From assembly GCA_037444005.1 (NCBI GenBank), contig JBBING010000047.1, positions 1 through 16,755 on the forward strand: 16,755 nt of DNA, written 5' to 3'. How positions within the stretch are numbered: position 1 is the first letter of the stretch; every line of letters starts with the position of its first letter. Shown piece after piece: positions 7,335 to 13,059 of the stretch. This stretch comes from DATLZC01 sp037444005. Lineage in GTDB: Bacteria > Chloroflexota > Dehalococcoidia > DSTF01 > JACRBR01. The position numbers were made by a program, and so were the translations under genes. Below the pieces are notes generated by a model. The model ran no database searches and was not told the DNA's origin. It worked only from the letters and a program-made list of their open reading frames with translations.

Positions 7335-7433
7335 CTACGTGCTGGCGCGACGCGGCGTTACCAGCTCGCGGTCGCGGCGGTCGTTGAGCTGCGTCTGACG
7401 GAGCGTCCGTCCGAACAGATGCGACATCCGCAT
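7335..7433 (-). pseudogene. Remnant of proS 5' end with internal in-frame deletion
   Basis: On the minus strand, the ATG at 7433 opens MRMSHLFGRTLRQ exactly as in proS. It then jumps in frame to QLNDRRDREL, which corresponds to proS residues 95-104 (QLKDRRDREL), and stops at 7335 after 32 residues. The join skips 240 bases (80 codons) relative to proS. It keeps the proS ribosome-binding and upstream region, but cannot encode a synthetase. It could still be transcribed, antisense towards the SRPBCC gene. Confidence 0.8.
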
Positions 7434-7505
7434 CACGAGCCATCTCCCCCGAGCGCGTCTTCGACGTCCCAACTGTACCCGAACCGCCCCCGTTCGGAGT
7501 AGCGC
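7391..7505. repeat. Direct repeat R2: second copy of the proS 5' end and upstream region
   Basis: Right-hand copy of 6306-6420 at 97% identity; see R1. Identity stops abruptly after 7505-7506. GCCGCGGGA at 7506-7514 resembles 6445-6453 in the left flank, suggesting that the original duplication was longer and has since lost some bases. Confidence 0.93.
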
Positions 7506-7606
7506 GCCGCGGGAGCGAACGCGAGGCAGGGGCGTCTGGCGGTAACCGTCGGCACGTGGTTAACTCCCAACGCTCTCGCCACGTTCCTGTCTTCGGGAGG
7601 TCTTCC

Positions 7607-8245
7607 ATGCGACAGTACGGACGGATCGGGCGGTTGTGGATCGCGCCGGCGGCGCTGGCGCTGGCGGCGCTGGGCTTCGCAGCCTGCGGCGGCGGGGAGT
7701 CGGAGCCCACGGCGACGGCGACGGCACCGGCCGCGAGTCCGACCGCTGCGCCGTCTCCGACGACGCCTCCAACGGCCGCGCCGACACCGACGGCGTCGCA
7801 GGCGTCGCCGACAGCGGCGACCCAGCCCTCACCGACGCCGTGCCCGCAGCAGTACGTGACGCCGGGTGTGGGCGCCCTGGGCGCGAATCTGAACGACGCC
7901 ATCGCCCGCTGGAACCAGTGGCTCGGCTGCCCGGCCTTTGCGCTGGACCCGACGGGGTCGCAGCCCGGCGTCATCCCAGTCGATTTCGCGCCAGCCGAGA
8001 TTCAGGACCCCGGATGGGCGCAGTTCAGCGGCGGGACGGTCTATCTGGCGCCTCCGACGACGCTGCCTCCGAGCAGCTCACAGCCGTACGCCAACGACTA
8101 CAACATGCTCACGTGCGTGGTGATGCACGGGCTCGGGCATATCCTGGGGTATCAGGACGACGCCGCGGGCGCCCCGCTCATCATGCGGCCGCTCTCGTGG
8201 GCTTCGTGGCCGCCGACCTCCTGCTCCACGCCCGACAGCCCATGA
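7607..8245 (+). CDS. Lipoprotein with metzincin-like domain lacking the catalytic Glu
   Basis: This protein has 212 residues from the ATG at 7607, chosen because GGGAGG lies 6 bases upstream; the frame is open 17 codons further. It has a basic N-terminus, a hydrophobic helix (about 10-26) and a lipobox-like GFAAC with C27 as the probable lipidated residue. A Thr/Pro/Ala linker follows (31-78), then a globular domain (80-212). Near the end, VVMHGLGHILGYQDD (171-185) has the shape of the zinc-protease motif HExGHxxGxx(H/D), but with Gly175 in place of the catalytic Glu (codon GGG, one base from GAG). LIMRPLS (191-197) follows like a Met-turn. It should sit on the outer face of the membrane. Zinc binding remains possible (H174, H178, D184), but proteolysis is doubtful. 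Homologues with an intact HELGH are expected; I infer that from the motif, not from a search. Confidence 0.82.
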   Translation: MRQYGRIGRLWIAPAALALAALGFAACGGGESEPTATATAPAASPTAAPSPTTPPTAAPTPTASQASPTAATQPSPTPCPQQYVTPGVGALGANLNDAIARWNQWLGCPAFALDPTGSQPGVIPVDFAPAEIQDPGWAQFSGGTVYLAPPTTLPPSSSQPYANDYNMLTCVVMHGLGHILGYQDDAAGAPLIMRPLSWASWPPTSCSTPDSP

Positions 8246-8322
8246 CGCCGTTCGGCGTCCGCAACGAGCGGCTCTGCTAGAGGCGCAGAGCCCGCATCTG
8301 TGCCCCCGGCGCGCCCGGGTCT

Positions 8323-8356
8323 GAGCGCCGACTTCTCGCGCCCCGGACGGGCGCTC
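8323..8356 (+). terminator. Possible hairpin downstream of the lipoprotein gene
   Basis: GAGCGCC (8323-8329) can pair with GGCGCTC (8350-8356) across a 20-base loop. No T-tract follows. It lies between the lipoprotein stop and the pspC promoter, so termination is plausible but unproven. Confidence 0.25.
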
Positions 8357-8387
8357 CGGCCCTGACGGCGCCCTCGATGCCCTTCGC

Positions 8388-8393
8388 TATACT
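8388..8393 (+). promoter_or_regulatory. -10 element upstream of the pspC/methyltransferase pair
   Basis: TATACT, with only a weak -35 (CTGACG, 8362-8367, spacer 20). Transcription from near 8400 would give a leader of about 32 bases that includes the AAGGAG before the ATG at 8432. Confidence 0.5.
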
Positions 8394-8431
8394 GAACGTC
8401 GCGCCGGCCACCGAGCGAAGGAGCGTGCGCC

Positions 8432-8731
8432 ATGAGCAAACGCCTCTATCGAAGCAGGGACGAGCGGATGCTCGCGGGCGTCTGCGGCGGGATCGCGGAG
8501 TATCTCGACGCCGACCCCACCATCGTTCGCGTCGCCTTCGTCGTCGCGACGCTGTTCACCTGGCCCATGGCCATTCTGCTGTACCTCGCGCTCGCGTTCA
8601 TCATGCCCGAGCGTCCGGAGGAGCCTGAGGCGCCCCCCCAGGCGTCTTCCCCCGCCGAGACACGTGGCGCGCAGGCGTCCGAGGCGCCGGCGACGTCGCC
8701 GGAGCCCGACATGCCCTCGGAGGAAGCGTGA
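8432..8731 (+). CDS. PspC-domain membrane protein
   Basis: This 99-residue protein opens with the PspC signature: KRLYRSRDERMLAGVCGGIA followed by EYLDADPTIVRVAF. A membrane segment follows (about 33-57, VAFVVATLFTWPMAILLYLALAFIM), then MPERPEE and an acidic, Ala/Pro-rich C-terminal tail of about 38 residues. PspC proteins act at the cytoplasmic membrane in envelope-stress responses; in many bacteria outside Proteobacteria they occur as small stand-alone proteins of uncertain role. AAGGAG lies 8 bases before the ATG. Its TGA overlaps the GTG start of the next gene, so it is co-translated with a methionine-cycle enzyme, a pairing with no obvious functional logic. Confidence 0.9.
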   Translation: MSKRLYRSRDERMLAGVCGGIAEYLDADPTIVRVAFVVATLFTWPMAILLYLALAFIMPERPEEPEAPPQASSPAETRGAQASEAPATSPEPDMPSEEA

Positions 8732-10593
8732 AGAGCCCGTTTCTTGTGGCCATCGAGCAGCGCGTTCTGCTGGCCGATGGCGCCACCGGCACGATGCTGC
8801 ACGAGCGCGGCATCCCGCCCTCGGCCTGCCTCGAGGCGGCGAATGTCGACGCCCCGGACATCGTCCGGTCGCTGCACGAGGCCTACATCGCCGCCGGCGC
8901 TGACGTCATCGAAACGAACACGTTCGGCGCGAACCGGATTCGCCTCCGCCGGTTCGGCCTCGAACGCCGGGTGCGCGACCTCAACTTCCGCGGCGTTCGC
9001 CTCGCACGCGACGCCCGGGAGATCAGCGGCCAGCCCGTGTTCATCGCGGGGTCGGTGGGGCCCATCGGCCGGCGCTTCGGCCCCGACGAGGTCACGGTCG
9101 AGGAAGCGAAGGACGTGTATCGGGAGCAGATCGAGGCGCTGCTCGAGGGCGGCGTCGATGTGATCTTCCTCGAGACGTTCCCGGACCTCGACGAGCTGCG
9201 TCTGGCGGTGGAAGTGGTGCGGTCGACGTGCGACCTGCCGGTAGTGGCGATGCTGAACTTCCAGCGCGACGGGCGGACGCTGGCAGGCGAGCCGCCGGAC
9301 GTGTGCGCGAACGAACTGCAGGCCGCCGGCGCCGACGTCGCCGGGGCCAACTGCGGGCACGGTCCCCAGGCGGCGCTGGACGTGGTCGAGCAGATGACCG
9401 CGGCCTCGTCCATTCTGGTCGCGGTGATGCCGAACGCCGGCCTTCCCCGGATGGTGAGCGGGCGGCTGGTCTATCCCTCCACGCCCGAATATTTCGCGGA
9501 GTACACACGACGGTTCGTGCAGGCAGGCGCGAACCTCGTCGGCGGCTGCTGCGGCACCACCCCCGATCACACGGCGGCCATGCGTCAGGCGCTATCGGGA
9601 GAGACGGGGGTGCGCTACGTGACGGTCGCCGCGCCCGAGCCGCCGGCCGGCGGGCAGACCATCGCCGAGCTTCCGAAACGCCGTCTGCGGGATAAGCTCG
9701 CGGAAGGCGAATTCGTGGTGAGCGTCGAGATCGACCCGCCGCGCGGGCTGAACCCGCGGAAGGCGATCGAGGGCGCGCGGGCCCTCAAGGAGGTGGGCGC
9801 CGACTGCATCAACATCGGCGACAGCCCCATGGCGCGGGTTCGCATGAGCGCCATCGCGCTGGCGGTGCTGATTCAGCAGCAGGTCGGCATCGAGACCATC
9901 ATCCACTTCACGACCAGAGACCGGAATCTGATGGCGATTCAGTCCGATCTGCTGGGAGCGCACGCCCTCGGCATCCGCAACGTCATCGCCCTCACCGGGG
10001 ACCCGCCGACGATGTCGCCCGGGGCCGTGCATCAACGGGTGTCGGGCGTGTGGGACGTCGACTCCATCGGCCTCATCAAGATCCTCAAGCAGCTCAACCG
10101 CGGGGTGGATTGGGCCGGAAACTCCATCGGGCGCCCCACGGAGTTCTTCGTCGCCTGCGCGGCTAACCCGACGGCGGAAGACCTCGACCTCGAGCTGGAC
10201 CGCGTGCGGAAGAAGATCGAGGCGGGAGCCGATCTGCTGATGACGCAGCCGCTGTACAGCGCGGACATCCTCGAGCGGTTCCTCGAACGACTGGGACCGG
10301 TGCGCACCCCCATCCTCCTCGGCATCATGCCGCTGCAGTCGTATCGCCACGCCGAGTTCATCCATAACGAGCTCGCCGGCGTCGTGGTGCCTGAAGCGGT
10401 GCGCGAGCGGATGAGGCTCGCGGGCGAGCGCGGCATCGAAGAGGGGCTGGCGCTCTCGCGCGACCTTCTCGAACAGACGCGCTCGATGGTGAACGGCGTC
10501 TACCTCATGCCGTCGTTCGGGCGCTACGAAGTGGTCGCGGAACTAGTCGTCGCAGCGAAGCGCGACCGGGCGAGCCAGCCTTCTCCTATGTAA
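8728..10593 (+). CDS. Bifunctional homocysteine S-methyltransferase / methylenetetrahydrofolate reductase
   Basis: This 621-residue fusion resembles Bacillus YitJ. The N-terminal domain (about 1-290) has LLADGATGTMLHERG (14-28), ETNTFGANR, and the three zinc-binding cysteines C209 (GANCGHGP) and C274/C275 (GGCCGTTP), which activate homocysteine. The C-terminal TIM-barrel (about 325-612) is a FAD-dependent MetF-type reductase: FVVSVEIDPPRG, GADCINIGDSPMARVRMS, IHFTTRDRNL, VIALTGDPP and DLLMTQPLYS. Together the two halves could reduce methylene-THF and pass the methyl group towards methionine without cobalamin, though the natural methyl donor of the first half is not certain. The start is the GTG at 8728, overlapping the pspC stop, with GGAGG 4 bases upstream. 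I see no SAM riboswitch upstream. Confidence 0.95.
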   Translation: MKSPFLVAIEQRVLLADGATGTMLHERGIPPSACLEAANVDAPDIVRSLHEAYIAAGADVIETNTFGANRIRLRRFGLERRVRDLNFRGVRLARDAREISGQPVFIAGSVGPIGRRFGPDEVTVEEAKDVYREQIEALLEGGVDVIFLETFPDLDELRLAVEVVRSTCDLPVVAMLNFQRDGRTLAGEPPDVCANELQAAGADVAGANCGHGPQAALDVVEQMTAASSILVAVMPNAGLPRMVSGRLVYPSTPEYFAEYTRRFVQAGANLVGGCCGTTPDHTAAMRQALSGETGVRYVTVAAPEPPAGGQTIAELPKRRLRDKLAEGEFVVSVEIDPPRGLNPRKAIEGARALKEVGADCINIGDSPMARVRMSAIALAVLIQQQVGIETIIHFTTRDRNLMAIQSDLLGAHALGIRNVIALTGDPPTMSPGAVHQRVSGVWDVDSIGLIKILKQLNRGVDWAGNSIGRPTEFFVACAANPTAEDLDLELDRVRKKIEAGADLLMTQPLYSADILERFLERLGPVRTPILLGIMPLQSYRHAEFIHNELAGVVVPEAVRERMRLAGERGIEEGLALSRDLLEQTRSMVNGVYLMPSFGRYEVVAELVVAAKRDRASQPSPM

Positions 10594-10642
10594 CGGCGTC
10601 CGCCCGCGCGTGAGGCGGCGGCCGGACCGCGTCGAGGCGCTC

Positions 10643-10671
10643 TTGACGTCGCGGACGGCCGCGCGCATGAT
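10643..10671 (+). promoter_or_regulatory. Probable promoter of the cyclase-family gene
   Basis: TTGACG (10643-10648), a 17-base spacer, then CATGAT (10666-10671): five of six and four of six consensus matches. Expected start near 10678, leaving a leader of about 33 bases with GGGAGG before the GTG at 10711. Confidence 0.55.
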
Positions 10672-10710
10672 TGCATCCGCCCGTTTCCATAGGGCAGCGG
10701 GAGGCTTGCC

Positions 10711-11667
10711 GTGGCCGACGACGGACTGCCTTCGTACGCCGAGCTTTCGCGGCGCGAGGATGCGCCCAAAGGGTCTTCCTGGGGGCTCTTCGGCCCCGAC
10801 GACCAGCTCGGGACCGTCAACTTTCTCACGCCCGAACGGGTGCGAGCTGCGGCGGCCCTGGTCCGAAAGGGCGCGGTCTTCTCGCTCAACCTGCCCCTCG
10901 ACCTGCCCAGCCCGCCGCTGTTCGAGCGCGGCTCATATCACCACCACATCGAACGCCATCCGAGCGGGGCCGCCCACGACGACCGCCTCGACAACTTCTA
11001 CCTCCAGGCGTCGAGCCAGTGGGACGGGCTGAGCCACGTGGGAAGCGCCCGGTACGGCTTCTACAACGGGGTGCAGGCCAGCGACATTACAGGGAAAGAA
11101 GGCACTCGGAACGGCATCGAGCACTGGGCCCGCCGGGGCATCGTCGGGCGCGGCGTGCTCGCGGACGTCGCGCGGTTCATGGCGGCCCGCGGCGCGCCTA
11201 TCGACCCCTGCAGCTCGACCGCCATCAAGGTCGCCGACCTCGAGGCGACGCTGGCGCATCAGCGCACCGAGATTCGTCCGGGGGACATCCTTCTGGTCCG
11301 CACCGGCTGGCTCGACTGGTATCTCCACGAGACCACACAGGGCGTGCGCGAGCAGATCGCGCGGGACCTCCATTCTCCGGGGCTCGAGGGCTCCATGGAG
11401 ATGGCGGGATGGCTGTGGGATCACCGGATCGCCGCGGTCGCGTCGGACTCGCCAGCGCTCGAGCCGTGGCCCTGGGACCTCTCGGTCGGGGCGCTCCATG
11501 TGCGGGCGCTCGCCCTGCTCGGCATGCCGTTCGGGGAGCTGTGGGACCTCGAAGCGCTGGCGGACGATTGCGCCGACGACGGGGTGTACGAGTTCCTCCT
11601 GACATCGGCGCCGCTGAATCTTCGGGGCGGCGTCGGCTCCCCGGCGAACGCGCTCGCGATCAAGTAG
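10711..11667 (+). CDS. Cyclase-family metal-dependent hydrolase (kynurenine formamidase-like fold)
   Basis: This 318-residue member of the cyclase superfamily (COG1878/PF04199 type) shows WGLFGPDDQLGTVNFLTPERV (24-44), SSQWDGLSHVG (101-111), a RGVLADVARF segment (147-156), GDILLVRTGW (191-200) and AAVASDSPALE (241-251). The usual metal motif HxGTHxDxPxH is replaced by QWDGLSH, placing it in the long, divergent branch whose substrates are poorly known; D105 and H109 are candidate ligands. It is probably cytoplasmic, with no signal peptide. The GTG start has GGGAGG 6 bases upstream. It appears monocistronic and ends 32 bases before the convergent GGDEF-like gene. Hydrolysis of an amide or lactone is a family-level guess. 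Confidence 0.85.
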   Translation: MADDGLPSYAELSRREDAPKGSSWGLFGPDDQLGTVNFLTPERVRAAAALVRKGAVFSLNLPLDLPSPPLFERGSYHHHIERHPSGAAHDDRLDNFYLQASSQWDGLSHVGSARYGFYNGVQASDITGKEGTRNGIEHWARRGIVGRGVLADVARFMAARGAPIDPCSSTAIKVADLEATLAHQRTEIRPGDILLVRTGWLDWYLHETTQGVREQIARDLHSPGLEGSMEMAGWLWDHRIAAVASDSPALEPWPWDLSVGALHVRALALLGMPFGELWDLEALADDCADDGVYEFLLTSAPLNLRGGVGSPANALAIK

Positions 11668-11699
11668 AGGCGCCGGAGTTCCTGCGGTGGGGGGCGGCG

Positions 11700-12362
11700 T
11701 CAGGCCGCGGTCGAGCCGCGCGCTCTTGCCTGCGACAGGACGCGATCGATGACGTTCGCCGTCTCCAGCAGATCGCTCAGCGTTTCGCCGTCGTCGGGAT
11801 ACTGCACGGCGACGCCCGAAATGCTTTCGCCGACGCGCTCGCGGACGCGTTCGACGACGATCGCCGCGCCCTCGGCGTTGGTTTCGGGCAGCAGGACCAC
11901 AAAGTGGCCGTTGCCGAGATAAGCGGCGAGGTCGGTGGCCCGCAAGGTGCCCGCGAGCGTTTCGGTCGCGCGCTCGACGGCCTCCTTGGTCGAGCACCAG
12001 AAGCTCGCGACCGAGAGCGCCTTCTGGTAGCGGCCCGCGCGCGACATCTCCTCTTCCGCCCGCATCTGGAGGTACCAGTACGCATAGAGCCCCGTCACCC
12101 GATCGTAGATGGCGAGCTTGCGGCCCTCGTCGGCCAGCTTTCGAAGCGAGGGGTTGAGATCGCCGGTGGGTTCCCGCTGACGTTCGGTGGGCTGGCCGAT
12201 GGCGCCGATGCGCCAGGCCAGCGTCACCCCGGCCACGACCGCGGCCGTTGCGACGGCGTACGCGAGCGCGCCGTCGGAGGACCGCATCGCGAGCACGACG
12301 GTGGCGGCCGTCACGGCTGCGACGATCGTCAGGGCGGCTGCCGTGGGATTCACCGTCCTCAT
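11700..12362 (-). CDS. Membrane protein with degenerate GGDEF domain
   Basis: This 220-residue protein has two membrane segments (about 8-26 and 33-52) and a linker, then a GGDEF-like domain (about 82-215). The domain opening YDRVTGLYAYWYLQ (86-99) corresponds to the D-x-LTGL-x-N motif. The signature loop reads LGNGHFVVLLPET (149-161), so GG(D/E)EF is GNGHF, losing the metal and catalytic acids. Cyclase activity is therefore unlikely; binding, dimerisation or a sensory role is possible. No RxxD inhibitory site is evident. Its ATG overlaps the TGA of the upstream pseudopilin-like gene (ATGA), so the two are translationally coupled and follow rel on the same strand. Confidence 0.85.
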   Translation of the reverse strand: MRTVNPTAAALTIVAAVTAATVVLAMRSSDGALAYAVATAAVVAGVTLAWRIGAIGQPTERQREPTGDLNPSLRKLADEGRKLAIYDRVTGLYAYWYLQMRAEEEMSRAGRYQKALSVASFWCSTKEAVERATETLAGTLRATDLAAYLGNGHFVVLLPETNAEGAAIVVERVRERVGESISGVAVQYPDDGETLSDLLETANVIDRVLSQARARGSTAA

Positions 12363-13018
12363 GGCGTCGCTCCCGGCGCTCGGCCTCCGCGCTTACAATA
12401 CACGATCTCGGCGAAGCGCAGCTCGGGCGGAGGCGGCTCGCCGGCGCAGTCCGAGCCCTCGTCGGTGGCCTCCATCCACGCCCAGAGCTCGTAATAGTGC
12501 CCGTCGGACCGATACCAGTACCCGCCGATGCCGCCCCGAACGAGGTCCTCCGGGATAGGGTCGAGGTACGGCTGGATGGCACATCCGGCGTCCCGCGGCG
12601 GGAAGGCGCAGAGCGTTTCGAGCAGCCCGCCGTTCGGCGGATACATGCCGTGGTCGGCGTAATACGCTTCGAGCGCCTGCGCGATGCGGTCCAGGTCGGC
12701 GCGCCGGGCGAAGTCGCGGATGAGCGCGCCCGGGTCGGGCGTGGGCGTCGGCACCGTGGACGTCGGCACAGGCGTGAAGGTGGGCGGAACAGGAGCCACG
12801 GCGCGGGAATTCTCGGGCTGGTTCCCGTTGCCCAGCGCGGAGCCGACGGCCGCGAAAATGAGCGCGGCCACGAGGATACCAGCGGGCCCGGCGATCCACG
12901 GGTCACGCAAGCCCCTGGCGATGGCGGGCGGCACGTTGAGCATAACGATTCCGAACGGCCCCGGGGGCAGGCGCCGCCAATCCTTCCAGTGGAGTATCGG
13001 CGCGCTGCCACGGGGCAT
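12359..13018 (-). CDS. Membrane-anchored protein with pseudopilin (GspG-like) C-terminal domain
   Basis: This protein has 219 residues from the ATG at 13018, or 194 from the ATG at 12943; neither has a good ribosome binding site. In the longer form, a membrane segment (about 41-62) is followed by a Pro/Thr linker (66-97). A domain follows resembling the periplasmic half of type II secretion pseudopilins: RADLDRIAQALEAYYADHGM (106-125) with YPP, then YLDPIPED (151-158) and GGYWYRSDGHYYELWAWMEA (165-184). Four cysteines (137, 146, 191, 208) could form two disulfides. The prepilin peptidase site and the hydrophobic pilin stalk helix are absent, so it is probably not assembled into a pilus. It lies between rel and the GGDEF-like gene, overlapping the latter by 4 bases. 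Confidence 0.75.
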   Translation of the reverse strand: MPRGSAPILHWKDWRRLPPGPFGIVMLNVPPAIARGLRDPWIAGPAGILVAALIFAAVGSALGNGNQPENSRAVAPVPPTFTPVPTSTVPTPTPDPGALIRDFARRADLDRIAQALEAYYADHGMYPPNGGLLETLCAFPPRDAGCAIQPYLDPIPEDLVRGGIGGYWYRSDGHYYELWAWMEATDEGSDCAGEPPPPELRFAEIVYCKRGGRAPGATP

Positions 13019-13059
13019 GAGGGCTGGGCGCGGCGTCCTACCGGCCGCGCCCTCGTGCG

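Larger units (their letters stand above)
7281..7606. other. Gene-poor stretch holding proS-derived debris
   Basis: These 326 bases contain no normal gene. Bases 7360-7391 match an internal proS segment (6035-6066) with two mismatches in 32. Bases 7391-7505 match the proS start region. Bases 7506-7606 are the presumed leader or promoter region of the lipoprotein gene, in which I see no clear promoter. Confidence 0.75.

Noticed and set aside
6306..7505. Insertion sequence or transposon interpretation of the repeat-flanked module.
   Set aside because: No transposase, no terminal inverted repeats, and the direct repeat is a piece of proS far longer than a target-site duplication.
8246..8431. Possible SAM or cobalamin riboswitch ahead of the methionine-cycle fusion gene.
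   Set aside because: The region lacks recognisable riboswitch core motifs, and pspC intervenes with its own short leader.
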